Shown in pieces: positions 1-11,599 of a stretch of 64,000 bases of DNA. Position 1 is the first letter of the stretch. Every line of letters begins with the position of its first letter. The DNA lies in contig NC_091216.1 of the NCBI RefSeq assembly GCF_040958095.1, positions 8,106,573 to 8,170,572 of the forward strand, given 5' to 3'. The notes beneath the pieces were generated by a model. The model did not search any database. It was not told the DNA's origin and worked only from the letters and a program-made list of their open reading frames with translations. The position numbers and the translations under genes are program-made. This stretch comes from Procambarus clarkii (Eukaryota; Arthropoda; Malacostraca; Decapoda; Cambaridae).

Positions 1-835
1 TATACATGCTATATAGATGTCACGTCTGTGACGGTTAAAAAAAAACATGCTTTTATGAAAAAACTGTTGTTCATGTGTTTTTCATGTGAGGGAAATCTTC
101 GAAACCTCTTTACAGATTGCTTTGAAATTTGACACAACGTTGCATTCGAATAGGCGCGTCTTTTTATATATCTACTATATACATGCGTCACCTGTGACAG
201 GAAAATGCATGCTTTTTTTGAAAAACAGCGCCATCTGTTGGATGCAAGGGCAACACATGCTGTAATCTCCGAACGTTCTTCACCAATTGCTTTGAAATTG
301 TGACACAACGTTTCATTCGAATAGGCGCGTCTTTTTATGTACCTACTATATAGATGCCACCCCTGTGACAGGTAAAAAAAAGTATTTTGAAAAACAGCGC
401 TATCTGTTGCACATAATGGCAACATGCACACTATACTAAATATGTCACGAATTACATTTCAATGTTTCCTATTGCATTCATAAATTTTATTTTCATAGAT
501 TTCGATTTATTTTATTTTTTAATGAATTTCTTTGTGTGACATTGTGTTGGAATTGAGCTGTGTTGTTTACCATACAGTTAATTTTGTAAGTATAGGTATA
601 GATGCCAAACCTGTGACAGGTAAAACTATGCATTTTCTTGAAAAACAGCGCCATCTGTTGCATGTAAGAGCAACACACATGCTATACTAAACATGTTATC
701 ATTCCATTTCAGTGTTTCCGATTGCACTGACAAATTGAATTTTCATAGATTTTGATTTATTTTCACTCTGATTTAATTATTTTGTGTGAATTGAATTGGA
801 ATTGAGCTGTGTTGTTTACCAGACCGTTCATTTCG
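1..835. repeat. Degenerate dispersed/tandem repeat, about four copies
   Basis: Copies share a near-palindromic cctgtgacagg followed by an A-rich stretch and the core cagcgccatctgttg. The core lies at 226-240, 395-409 (one change) and 646-660, with a more diverged copy around 20-75. The stretches after the second and third cores (about 435-590 and 695-835) also match each other, including ttggaattgagctgtgttg. No coding potential is evident. It may be a tandemly duplicated interspersed element; the family is unknown to me. Confidence 0.6.
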
Positions 836-1120
836 TTAAAATAGTTTATTTTTATATTTTTTTCATATTTTCATTTCATTTTTTAACTGTTTTTCTTTTA
901 TTTCAGTGATGAGAACATCATATCACTTGATGTTCCCAATTTTTTTATGTGAACATCTGACCATTTGGAAAGGCATCGAACGATGGAGTGAGGAATGGTG
1001 GGGATGATGTGGGGGACGGAAGTGTGAGATGGTGGGGAGGACAAGGGGACAAGGGAGGGGGTAATGGTGGGGATGGACGAGGGGACGGAGGAGTTTGGGA
1101 TGGTGGGGACGAGGGGATCA

Positions 1121-1460
1121 CAGTCTCTCTTTCTCTTTCACAGTCTCTTTCTCTCACAGTCTCCCTCTCTCACAGTCTCCTTCTCTCACAGTCTCCCTCT
1201 CTCACAGTCTCTCTCTCTCTCAGAGTCTCCTCCCTCACAGTCTCCCTCTCTCACAGTCTCTCTCTCTCTCAGAGTCTCCTCTCTCACAGTCTCCCTCTCT
1301 CACAGTCTCTCTTTCTCATAGTCTCTCTCTCTCACAGTCTCCCTCTCTCAAAGTCTCTTTCTCTCACAGTCTCGCTCTCTCAAAGTCTCTCTCTCTCAGT
1401 CTCCCTCTCTCACAGTCTCCCTCTCTGACAGTCTCTCTCTCTCACAGTCTCTCTCCCTCA
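1121..1460. repeat. CT-rich minisatellite, about 16-18 bp unit
   Basis: Imperfect repeats of ctctctcacagtctcc and variants run through this interval. The strand is almost pure pyrimidine apart from the ACAG core, so one frame reads as a Ser/Leu-rich shadow peptide. It is preceded by a G-rich stretch (990-1115, gatggtggggac-like words). Confidence 0.85.
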
Positions 1461-1768
1461 CCCCCGTGGCTCCGTGGCTGGGGTGTCAGGATGATGGTCC
1501 CTGACCCCCGTGGCTCCGTGGAGGGTGTGTCAGGGTGCTGGTCCCTGACCCCCGTGGCTCCGTGGAGGGTGTGTCAGGGTGCTGGTCCCTGACCCCCGTG
1601 GCTCCGTGGCTGGGGTGTCAGGGTGCTGGTCCCTGACCCCCGTGGCTCCGTGGCTGGGGTGTCAGGGTGCTGGTCCCTGACCCCCGTGGCTCCGTGGCTG
1701 GGGTGTCAGGGTGCTGGTCCCTGACCCCCGTGGCTCCGTGGCTGGGGTGTCAGGGGTTCTGGTCAACA
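1461..1768. repeat. 44-bp minisatellite, seven copies
   Basis: The word cccccgtggctccgtgg recurs at 1461, 1505, 1549, 1593, 1637, 1681 and 1725, exactly 44 bp apart. Copies differ by few substitutions (ctggggt versus gagggtg), so the array is young or homogenised. Confidence 0.95.
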
Positions 1769-2204
1769 ACAGTGACCAATAAAGTGTTATGTGCAGGATA
1801 ATCCGAGGTGCAGGTGTGACGAGAGGTCCTCCGATGTCTTTCCTCACTTCTCAATCACCATAACTTTGTGTTACTGACAATCAGACACAAGCACAATCAC
1901 CATAACCAATCGTTACTCACAATCACTACATAGTGAAAATGGCTTGATGCTTTCTCCTCATAGTTCACTTGAGACTCGGGAACAAACGAGGCGCCAACCA
2001 CCAATTCCAGTCTAGCAGACAACAGCCTCGAAAATCCTCGTGATCAGACACCAAATTGGAAATCGATACGTGATTGGTGGGCCGTAGTGCCTGCCAGCCA
2101 ATCCCCTCTTCACCCTCCTTGAGCACGTCATACGCCATTCTGAAATTTATGGTCTGCCATTTACGCCAAATTTATGGCAAATATTTCTTGGCAGCTCTGA
2201 TTGA
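1769..2204. other. Spacer without recognised feature
   Basis: Unique-looking sequence between two minisatellites. I see no ORF of note, no RNA gene and no repeat in it. Confidence 0.6.
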
Positions 2205-3120
2205 TATTGGCAACAGGCAGCACTGAGAGGTATTGGCAACAGGCAGCACTGTGAGGTATTGGCAACAGGCAACATTGTGTGTGGTATTGGCAACAGGCAG
2301 CACTGTGAGTTATTGGCAACAGGCAGCACTGTGTAGTATTGGCAACAGGCAGCACTGTGTGGTATTGGCAACAGGCAGCACTGTGTGGTATTGGCAACAG
2401 GCAGCACTGTGTGGTATTGGCAACAGGCAGCACTGTGTAGTATTGGCAACAGGCAGCACTGTGTGGTATTGGCAACAGGCAGCACTGTGTAGTATTGGCA
2501 ACAGGCAGCACTGTGTGGTATTGGCAACAGGCAGCACTGTGTGGAATTGGCAACAGGCAGCACTGTGTGGTATTCCCAACAGGCAGCACTATGTGGTATT
2601 GGCAACAGGCAGCACTGTGTGGTATTGGCAACAGGCAACACTGTGAGGTATTGGCAACATGCAGGACTATGAGGTATTGGCAACAGGCAACACTGTGAGG
2701 TATTGGCAACAGGCAACACTGTGAGGTATTGGCAACAGGCAACACTGTGAGGTATTGGCAACAGGCAACACTGTGAGGTATTGGCAACAGGCAACACTGT
2801 GAGGTATTGGCAACAGGCAACACTGTGAGGTATTGGCAACAGGCAACACTGAGGTATTGGCAACAGGCAGCACTATGAGGTATTGGCAACAGGCAACACT
2901 GTGAGGTATTGGCAACAGGCAACACTGTGCGGTATTGGCAACAGGCAACACTATGAGGTATTGGCAACAGGCAACACTGTGCGGTATTGGCAACAGGCAA
3001 CACTGTGTGGTATTGGCCACAGGCAACACTGTGAGGTATTGGCAACAGGCAACACTGTGTGGTATTGAAAACATCGCAACAAGCAGCACTGTGTGTTTTT
3101 CATAACAGGCAGCACGGAGT
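2205..3120. repeat. 26-bp minisatellite, about 35 copies
   Basis: The unit contains ttggcaacaggcagcactg. The left half is dominated by the caggcagcactgtgtgg form and the right half (from about 2635) by caggcaacactgtgagg, so two sub-families occupy separate halves of the array. Because 26 is not a multiple of three, several frames read through and give long Cys/Leu/Pro-rich shadow ORFs. Confidence 0.95.
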
Positions 3121-3129
3121 GGTACTGAT

Positions 3130-4218
3130 ATCCGGTGGTACTGTGGAGTCAGCGCCCGGGATGTGGAGCGTGTGGAGTCAGCCCCTGGGATGTGGAGTCA
3201 GCCCCGGGGATGTGGAGTCAGCCCCGGGGATGTGGAGTCAGCCCCGGGGATGTGGAGTCAGCCCCGGGGATGTGGAGTCAGCCCCGGGGATGTGGAGCGT
3301 GTGGAGTCAGCCCCGGGGATGTGGAGGGTGTGGAGTCAGCCCCGGGGATGTGGAGGGTGTGGAGTCAGCCGCGGGGATGTGGAGCGTGTGGAGTCAGCCC
3401 CGGGGATGTGGAGGGTGTGGAGTCAGCCCCGGGGATGTGGAGGGTGTGGAGTCAGCCCCGGGGATGTGGAGGGTGTGGAGTCAGCCGCGGGGATGTGGAG
3501 CGTGTGGAGTCAGCCCCGGGGATGTGGAGCGTGTGGAGTCAGCCCCGGGGATGTGGGGCGTGTGGAGTCAGCCCCGGGGATGTGGAGCGTGTGGAGTCAG
3601 CCCCTGGAATGTGGAGCGTGTGGAGTCAGCCCCGGGGATGTGGAGTCAGCCCCGGGGATGTGGAGCGTGTGGAGTCAGCCCCGGGGATGTGGAGCGTGTG
3701 GAGTCAGCCCCTGGAATGTGGAGCGTGTGGAGTCAGCCCCTGGAATGTGGAGCGTGTGGAGTCAGCCCCGGGGATGTGGAGCGTGTGGAGTCAGCCCCTG
3801 GAATGTGGAGCGTGTGGAGTCAGCCCCGGGGATGTGGAGCGTGTGGAGTCAGCCCCTGGAATGTGGAGCGTGTGGAGTCAGCCCCTGGAATGTGGAGCGT
3901 GTGGAGTCAGCCCCTGGAATGTGGAGCGTGTGGAGTCAGCCCCTGGAATGTGGAGCGTGTGGAGTCAGCCCCGGGGATGTGGAGTCAGCCCCGGGGATGT
4001 GGAGCGTGTGGAGTCAGCCCCGGGGATGTGGAGCGTGTGGAGTCAGCCCCTGGAATGTGGAGCGTGTGGAGTCAGCCCCTGGAATGTGGAGCGTGTGGAG
4101 TCAGCCCCTGGAATGTGGAGCGTGTGGAGTCAGCCCCTGGAATGTGGAGCGTGTGGAGTCAGCCCCTGGAATGTGGAGCGTGTGGAGTCAGCCCCGGGGA
4201 TGTGGAGTCAGCCCCAAG
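3130..4218. repeat. 29-bp minisatellite with 20-bp short form
   Basis: The unit holds gtcagccccggggatgtgga. The long form adds gcgtgtgga (29 bp) and the short form lacks it (20 bp); short forms cluster at 3180-3300 and recur singly near 3640, 3980 and 4200. A second variant (cccctggaatgtgga) dominates from about 3600 onward. All three forward frames stay open, so the long ORFs here are repeat read-through and not genes. Confidence 0.95.
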
Positions 4219-4450
4219 GATGTCCTAGGGGTCTATGACATGTTTGATTATATATTTCTTTAATTTTTCCCCTAATGGTTCATAACAACGCCTCCTCGGG
4301 TCTCAGTAATGGCAGAAAGCTCAAGCTCCTCGTCGTGGGTGTAGTCAACATCGATTAATTTCTTTCGCTTGCTAGATCTGATATTGTGCACCTTAATTTT
4401 AAAAATCTTTGGATTGTCATTGTAAATTATACTGTTTTCTGCTCTTTTTA

Positions 4451-4643
4451 GCTGGTCGCCAAACACTCCTATCCAGAGTAGCTGGTCTCCAAACACTCCT
4501 ATCCAGAGTAGCTGGTCTCCAAACACTCCTATCCAGAGTAGCTGGTCTCCAAACACTCCTATCCAGAGTAGCTGGTCTCCAAACACTCCTATCCAGAGTA
4601 GCTGGTCTCCAAACACTTTTATCCAGAGTAGCTGATCTCCAAA
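4451..4643. repeat. 30-bp minisatellite, six copies plus a partial
   Basis: Nearly identical units containing ctggtctccaaacactcc recur every 30 bp. The array ends just before the BEL/Pao coding remnant begins. Confidence 0.95.
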
Positions 4644-4650
4644 TGAAAGG

Positions 4651-5534
4651 ATGAACGTTATCAAGCCAGGAGAATTTAGCCAACCTGTAAGAGTCTTCCA
4701 TGAAATTACCCAAAGGGAAGAGGAGGGACTGGAACCAGTACACAAACTCTGTGATCTGGACACTCTTGGTATCAAACCAGAACAAATAAGTCCAGATTAT
4801 CAAACAGCCTACAAGAACTTTTTGAACTCTGTGGTTTACAAAGATAACAAATACTGGGTCCAACTACTGTGGCACATTATTCACCCCGAACTTCCCATGA
4901 ACTTGTTCATGGCCGAGAATCAATTGAGATCTCAGGTGTTGAAACAACAACAAAGTCCTAAGCATCTCCAACACTACCATGACGTCACACAACAACAATT
5001 AACCAACAAATTGATGGAAGTCATGCAAAACGACAGCCCTAAGGAAAGACACTATTTACCGCACCAGGCAGTGTTGAAATCCTCTGCTACTACCCCACTG
5101 AGGATAGCTCCTCTGCAGCACAAAAACGAAACAAAATATTGTTTCATTCAATGATTGCTTCCAAACAGGACCTACCCTAACACAAAGGCTGTTTGATGTG
5201 CTGTTTAAATTCCGTATAGGAACTTATGCATTTCCTTTCCTAAGGAAAGCAAAGCTTTTCTTAGGGTGAACCAAAACTACACCAAGTTCCTTTAGATCAA
5301 GGATCCAAAGGATCTTAATATTCAACTAATCACATATTGATTTGCTTTGGTATTGTTTGGAGTGACTTCTTCACCTTTTCTGCTACAAGCAACTTTAGAT
5401 ACACATTTGATGAAATCAACGAGCCCGTATAAAGCCGAGATTAGTAACAATATATATGTGGACAATTTTCAAGGGACAGCCAGCAGTGAACAGGAGCTAC
5501 TAAACATTTATACGGAAGTTAACAAGGAGTTTTA
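4651..5534 (+). pseudogene. BEL/Pao reverse transcriptase, N-terminal and palm part (broken)
   Basis: The first open stretch (4651-5154) carries the conserved pre-RT region of BEL/Pao pol, including the LGI motif, a YLPHQAV block and the TTPLRI block. The frame then shifts: 5150-5230 reads FNDCFQTGPT and LFDVLFKFRIG, typical of the next RT blocks. After a further break, 5347-5534 reads VLFGVTSSPFLLQATLDTHL and a YVDNF box, which is the BEL/Pao counterpart of the catalytic YxDD box with its second Asp changed to Asn. Reading ends at the TIR element inserted at 5535. RT activity cannot be expected from this copy. Confidence 0.8.
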
Positions 5535-7018
5535 GGGGCCCGGTGATGGTGCACCGAAACTTCCACAAACACACCAAAAAAAAAAAAAAAAATAGTAATC
5601 CTCATTGTAAATGCTCCAACTTTTCCTAATGGATCAATATCATACCATAAAAAAAGAAGGTTAAAACAAATAGGAAAAACTAAATTAACAATTTTAAATT
5701 AGTGATAAAAATCTTAAACTGTCACCAATTGTTATTTTATTAGCAGTTGTTCCCATATAATGGCATATAACGTTCATGAATCTTTGATAAAAATATTGTT
5801 TGAAAGGATAGTTTACTGCAAAACATTTTTTCAATGTGGCCATCCAAATATATGCCCAATTTTTACATAAACAATTTATATCTCCAAACGTTATGGCTTT
5901 ATGACTAAACGACATGACGATTGTTATAGAACTAAGAACTTTGCATATAATATGTAAAAATGGTCAGAATCGGTCAGAAACTTAATTTTTTATCAGGACT
6001 CAAAGTTTAAAGTTCTGTCCATACAGAAAAATGAAGTTAAAGTTCTCGACAATGTATATAGTACTTCGAATTCATGACATATCCTGTAAGTTTTAATTAA
6101 GATTGCTTGGCATTCGTACTCGAATATGTGAAAGTTGTAGGTCAATATGTGTAGAAATGAAGTCAAGAAAAAAAAAATATATGGGGATACGTTAGGGATA
6201 ATTGTAAAACAGACACTGGGCCCTTTAACAGTCTAACAGTAAGTTAGACATATATATGAATGAGATTGGGTGGACATAAATAGGAGCAGCCTCTTATGGG
6301 CCAATAGGCCTTCTGCAGTTACCTTCATTCTTATGGTTTTATAACAAACAAATAAAATTGTAGTAACTTTATTGCCTATATATATATAAATGATAAGTCC
6401 CTGATCTGGTCCTCATTTATCAATACGACCAAAAGAGACAAAAAGAATAGAGTTTGAAAACTGTAAATAAATCGGCCAAAAAAATAAAAGTCTCAATTTC
6501 TGCCACCTGTCGCTGACTAACATGTTGACCAATTTCGTTCCATCTTCACATTCTGAGTGCCAGAAATGCATTCTCCACAACAAAATCCGCATAGAAACAA
6601 AGGAGAGAGAGAGAGATAAAACCAAAAGTGATTGTCAGTTTTTCGTCCAAAGGGACATACGAAATATTAACATTGGGCAATGTATTTATAAGATATATAA
6701 TAAAATACAGCATAATAACATACTAACTCATTATTATGTGTGAAATCCGGCACTCCAAGTGGCACCAGCTGCATATCCACTTTGTATACCCTCATTACTA
6801 CTACTTGTCTTCTTTGTGCGTCAGACAGGCGCTTGCATCTCTTTATCCCTGATTGCATTGGTTGCTGCCCATCGCATACGCATTTATTTTAACAATTCAT
6901 CATAAAATAATCTATATTGGGATGAAATTTTCACGACGCTGATGCCAAATAATGTGAGATTTTTTTAGTTTTTCACTGTTTTTCATATTTAGAAAAATCT
7001 CCTCCGTCACTGGGCCCC
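5535..7018. mobile_element. Non-autonomous DNA transposon with TIRs and TTA target duplication (PIF/Harbinger-like)
   Basis: The left end begins ggggcccggtgatgg and the inverted right end reads ggggcccagtgacgg: 15 bp with two mismatches. Both ends are flanked by TTA (5532-5534 and 7019-7021). Removing the insert brings two adjoining pieces of one BEL/Pao pol together, which independently supports the boundaries. A 3-bp TTA duplication with a GGG-start TIR fits PIF/Harbinger, but no transposase ORF is present. An internal cactgggccc at 6214-6223 resembles the right end and may mark a nested or older terminus. Confidence 0.75.
6240..6345. repeat. Dispersed repeat fragment within the TIR element
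   Basis: The segment around ctcttatgggccaataggcc followed by ttctgcagttacc resembles an interspersed repeat I associate with decapod genomes. This is recognition from memory, with no internal copy in this window to confirm it. Confidence 0.4.
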
Positions 7019-7800
7019 TTAAGGAAGCTAACATGACTCTCCAATCTTGTGCTTCTCGCAAAACTAAACATAATAAATTAATATCAACAGAATTTCCTGG
7101 CTACCAATTGCCTCAACAAATGAAAGTACTTGGTGTTGGACGGGAAACTCAAAAGATTTAATAACAGTAACTATTGAAACTAACAAGTTAACAAAGAGGA
7201 AATTACTTTCACAAGTCAGTAAACTCTTCGACCCCTTAGGACTCTTAAATCCCATAACTATAAAGGGAAAATTGTTAATGCGAAAATGCTGGCTTTGGAA
7301 AGCATGATTGGGATGCTCCTCTAACCCTAAAGCTCCAGGAAAAATGGAGGTGGGAGGGAGGAAAGTTAAGGAATTGAATTCCCTTGAAACCATCCAGTTT
7401 CCTCAGAGAGGAACAAATAATGACCAACAAGTTATTCTACGCATGTCATGTGATGCTTCAGGACGAGTTTATGACACGGTAGCTAATTTGTTCAATAACA
7501 AACGATGAAATTTACTTCAAAGGCAAGAGTTGCAACAGTGAAGAAACGAGCCTTGCCACACTAACAAACATCCACTCTCAACTAATAGTGGAGTTGTCAG
7601 ATGATGCAGCAGTGCTTCAATGGGTCCAGAACAACAACAGTAAAACACCCTACGTAAGCAAAAAAGTTAAAGAAATCCAAGTCAGCTGGATACACATTAT
7701 TGTATGTTCCTGCTAAAGAAAATCCAGCTGACTACTTACCTGCGGGAGATCTGGCAACATCGAGCTGAGTTGCACTTGCGAATTTTCGGTAGTAAACTAC
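7019..7800 (+). pseudogene. BEL/Pao RT connection and RNase H part (broken)
   Basis: Continues the pol interrupted at 5534. Conceptual reading gives KLFDPLGLLNPITIKGKLLM around 7210-7280, then the FPQRGTNN and SCDASGR blocks at 7395-7470, and an RNase H-like end with QWVQNNNSKTPYVS near 7625-7660 and ENPADYL near 7720. These match the order in BEL/Pao elements. Several frame changes and stops interrupt it. Beyond 7800 no integrase is recognisable. Confidence 0.75.
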
Positions 7801-8840
7801 TTAGAAATTCAAACCACCCAGAGCACTGTGAAACGCTGGGTTCTATGAGAGGATGCTGGGAACAGGAAACGCTGTTTACACAAGACCTGTGTAAGACGTA
7901 CACAAAACCTTTCCCAGCAGTGTTTACACCGCCAGAAAATAGAACTCTAAGAACTACAAACAGTAGTCACCAAAATAGAATCCCGAGTCAATAACTGACT
8001 ACTGACTTTACTCTCAGATGATTACTGAAAACACAAACCTCTCAGTCCAGCTGAGAGTGACTTAGTTCAGAGTTACGAACATCTTTCATGCGTTATCAGT
8101 CAGTGGAATGACATTGGTACGAGGAAATATCTAACAGCTCTGTATGAGTATCATTATGAGGCATATCATACAATAAAATCAGACTACAACCTGGCAATGC
8201 TGTTCTGGTGGACGGTGTTGACCCAGGCTCAGAGTGGCCTATAAAGGCTGTGTTGATTCTGTCCACCCAAGAGAGCCAAAAAATCTTGAGGACAGTAAAG
8301 GTACAGTGCAAAAGTACTACTAACCCCAAATAATTGACAAAATAGTACATTTGGAGTTCTCAGAGGAAGAGAAAAGCTCTCGAAGACCTCAAGAACATAC
8401 GACTCCAATACCGGGACATCCGCCCTGTGCGAACTGCCGTACAAAGCTGCTAATGGAAACTACAGCCATATTAAACCTCAAATTCTTAGGAGCAACAAAG
8501 AGCTCGGCCAATCCTAAACATTGGGCTCCGACCCGTGTTTATTTCCCTGCTTCTGACCCCAGAAATTATGTGGGAAATATATCCTATCTATAATCATAAA
8601 TAACAGCCTACAAAACTTATTTAAATAATGCACAACTGTGAGGATTCATCCTCGGTTTAAATCTATAGGACTAATTACAAATTACTAATACTTCAACTGA
8701 GCCATGTTGCACTCGAACAGAGACACGGTCACACACTCTTACTAACATGAAGGAGAATTGTGATGCCAGTAGTCTTTAAATCATTGATGGACGCTTATGT
8801 TGCAAAGGGCTCTTAGTGGAAGATATTAACAGCTCTGTGC
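7801..8840. other. Spacer without recognised feature
   Basis: Only short open frames (up to 84 codons) with no family similarity that I can name. It might hold decayed BEL/Pao 3' sequence, but I see no motif that proves it. Confidence 0.5.
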
Positions 8841-8841
8841 C

Positions 8842-8960
8842 TTCAAGTTCAAGTTCAAGTATGTTTATTGAGACAAGAAAAAAAATAAATCTCGATGGGA
8901 TAGAGTAGCTTAGGGTATTTCTTCCCCCCTGGCTCTGTGCCTGACCCAAGCTAAGTATTT
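8842..8960. repeat. Interspersed repeat end with attcaagttcaag-type boundary
   Basis: Starts with short direct repeats of ttcaag, then tgtttattgagac and an A-rich run. The style resembles the 3' end of a retroposon, and a similar aaattcaaattcaaa start is seen at the LINE end at 19,690. Assignment is tentative. Confidence 0.4.
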
Positions 8961-9269
8961 TACTTTCATTCTATTGATCCGTTCGTGTTGGTGCGAGTGA
9001 AAGGAATCACCGAGGGTAGTAATGAGCCTGCGATCCTCCAAACACTAGTAAGCATACAGTTAGAAAATAATTTAATGAGGACAGAGAGTATGTGGACATA
9101 AATTGCATATTTCTTGCATTAAGTACACATTGCAGGCAGGTGGGGTACACAGTTGAGGTGTACCTGGAGGGGCGTTATTAACCACGTGACGACGCTAGCC
9201 ACATGCCGGCGTGTACACAACTGGCTGAGTTATTGATAACCATACGTACGAGACGATGGTAGGAACAGT

Positions 9270-10358
9270 AACCATATGTACTACCACAATAACCATACAT
9301 ACTACCACAATAACCATACATACTACCACAATAACCATACATACTACCGCAATAACCATATATACTATCACAATAACCATACATACTAACACAATAACGA
9401 TACACACTAGCACAATAACCATACGTACTACCACAATAACCATATATACTATCACAATAACCATACATACTACCACAATAACCATATATACTATCACAAT
9501 AACCATACATACTACCACAATAACCATACGTACTACCACAATAACCATATATACTATCACAATAACCATACATACTACCACAATAACCATACATACTACC
9601 ACAATAACCATACATACTACCACAATAACCATACATACTACCACAATAACCATACGTACTACCACAATAACCATATATACTATCACAATAACCATACATA
9701 CTACCACAATAACCATACATACTACCACAATAACCATACATACTACCACAATAACCATACATACTACCACAATAACCATATATACTATCACAATAACCAT
9801 ACATACTAACACAATAACCATACATACTACCACAATAACCATACATACTACCACAATAACCATACATACTACCACAATAACCATACATACTACCACAATA
9901 ACCATACATACTACCACAATAACCATATATACTATCACAATAACCATACATACTAACACAATAACGATACACACTAGCACAATAACCATACGTACTACCA
10001 CAATAACCATACATACTACCACAATAACCATATATACTATCACAATAACCATACATACTAACACAATAACGATACACACTAGCACAATAACCATACATAC
10101 TACCACAATAACCATACATACTACCACAATAACCATACATACTACCACAATAACCATATATACTATCACAATAACCATACATACTACTACAATAACGATA
10201 CACACTATCACAATAACCATACATACTAACACAATAACGATACACACTACCACAATAACCATATATACTACCACAATAAACATACATACTAACACAATAA
10301 CGATACACACTAGCACAATAACCATACGTACTACCACAAAAACGATACGTACTAATAC
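9270..10358. repeat. 21-bp minisatellite, about 52 copies
   Basis: The unit contains accatacatactaccaca. Variants (tatatactatcac, gatacacactagcac, cgtactaccac) recur in groups, giving a higher-order pattern. Since 21 is a multiple of three, one frame on the plus strand and two on the minus strand stay open for over 360 codons; these are repeat read-through (Thr/Ile-rich or Val/Met-rich) with no gene signature. Confidence 0.95.
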
Positions 10359-10577
10359 AGTTTAAGGAGTCATATTACCAGCTAAGAATGTTATTATAAT
10401 CTCCATTCAGATAGTACAGGGATTTTCAGTAATTCAGTTAATTCAGCTCACATCAACAATTAACATCATTTTAATTAATAATTACAATGCCTGTTCTATC
10501 TTAAATCAAACTGGCACTATAAAAATCCCACTGTGGGGAATGTGTGGAAAATTACACTCCCTGTGTTATACAGTTAT

Positions 10578-10690
10578 TGATTGTTATTGATTGACAGTTG
10601 AGAGGCGGGATCAAAGAGCCAGAGCTCAATCCCCTCAAGCATATCTAGGTAAGTACAACTAGGTAAGTACAGCCCACTCAAACTTAACTT
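10578..10690 (+). mobile_element. LINE 3' end with short tandem tail (5'-truncated)
   Basis: The sequence gttgagaggcgggatcaaag through two copies of a ctaggtaagtacaa-like tail matches the 3' end of the LINE copy at 37.63-38.91 kb, which ends in attaggtgagtac repeats. Only the last about 110 bp of the element is present. Confidence 0.75.
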
Positions 10691-10699
10691 GAATAATAC

Positions 10700-11010
10700 G
10701 AATTATTTAAATATACAGTCCACTCACCAGAAATAAAATATAAATATAAACTTAGCAACATAATCCCACAGGCCAGAGTTGCATTTAATCTTTTAAAGAC
10801 ACATTAATTACATTATTTAAGAAACAAAGGTAGTGAACTGCTTATGCAGGACAGACGTAATAAATGTTTTTTATGTATGTAGGTTAGATTACCATTTTAA
10901 AAATACTACAATCACCTTCTGTGATTGATTGTTCAATAAAACACTGAACTAAATGTTTAACAGATCTCTAACCCTGTCTATAGAGGACAGAAGTCAATTT
11001 ATATATCTTG
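10700..11010. other. AT-rich spacer
   Basis: AT-rich sequence with no ORF, repeat or RNA gene that I can recognise. Confidence 0.5.
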
Positions 11011-11011
11011 A

Positions 11012-11258
11012 GGTTATCTTGAGATGATTTCGGGGATTTTTAGTGTCCCCGCGGCCCGGTCCTCGACCAGGCCTCCACCCCCAGGAAGCAGCCCGTGACA
11101 GCTGACTAACACCCAGGTACCTATTTAACTGCTAGGTAACAGGGGCATAGGGTGAAAGAAACTCTGCCCATTGTTTCTCGCCGGCACCTGGGATCGAACC
11201 CAGGACCACAGGATCACAAGTCCAGCGTGCTGTCCGCTCGGCCGACCGGCTCCCCATG
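11012..11258 (-). mobile_element. tRNA-derived SINE, reverse orientation
   Basis: On the minus strand the element starts near 11,258 with a tRNA-like head: ggccgagcggaca resembles box A and ggttcgatccc (plus coordinates about 11,191-11,201) is a perfect box B. A non-tRNA body follows, with a conserved cggggacactaaa stretch, and the element ends near 11,012. The head resembles a class-II (Leu-type) tRNA. It is a recognisable decapod-type SINE; the exact 3' boundary is uncertain. Confidence 0.8.
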
Positions 11259-11309
11259 CTGGTTAACATTGTGAATGTCTGGCTACGTCTATGGTAGAAA
11301 ACAAAAACA

Positions 11310-11570
11310 ATTTCCTCTCCTCTCCTCTCCCTATTCTCCACCTTTCTCTCCCCACACTCCTCAACTTTCCCCTTCTGTTTATTTCGCAAATCTTCTTCCC
11401 TCTTGTCTCCACCCTCTCTCAATGTCTCTTTCCATCTGTCTCCCTCGTATTTCCTTCCCTTTCTTCAAATATCACCTCTTCCTCTTCTCCCTTTCACTTT
11501 TAAAACGTCCCCTCTCCCCCGTCTCTTTCCTTTTCTCTCCCCCATCCCCCACTCTCTTTTTTCCCCATAA
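11310..11570. repeat. Pyrimidine-rich tract
   Basis: Long irregular ctctcctctcccc-like low-complexity sequence. It opens short pyrimidine-coded frames of Ser/Leu/Pro that are not genes. Confidence 0.75.
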
Positions 11571-11599
11571 AAATTTCATAATGAATCAAATAGCTGAAT

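Larger units (their letters stand above)
4651..7800 (+). mobile_element. BEL/Pao LTR-retrotransposon remnant (RT-RNase H part)
   Basis: Two coding stretches with BEL/Pao pol similarity (4651-5534 and 7019-7790) read in the same direction and are separated by a TIR-bounded insertion at 5535-7018. I see neither gag, integrase nor LTRs, so this is an internal fragment. The second BEL/Pao remnant at 27.06-29.33 kb is a close relative on the opposite strand. The element is dead: there are several frameshifts and stops. Confidence 0.8.

Noticed and set aside
2205-4218. Possible CRISPR-like array because of 26-29 bp repeats
   Set aside because: There are no unique spacers between repeats and the genome is eukaryotic; these are ordinary minisatellites.
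3059-4263. Three overlapping frames of about 370-390 codons resembling a repetitive Cys/Trp protein
   Set aside because: All three frames give the same peptide words because 29 bp shifts the frame each unit; a tandem-repeat effect.
9178-10365. Open frames of about 370-380 codons on both strands
   Set aside because: The 21-bp unit has no stop in these frames; not evidence of a gene.
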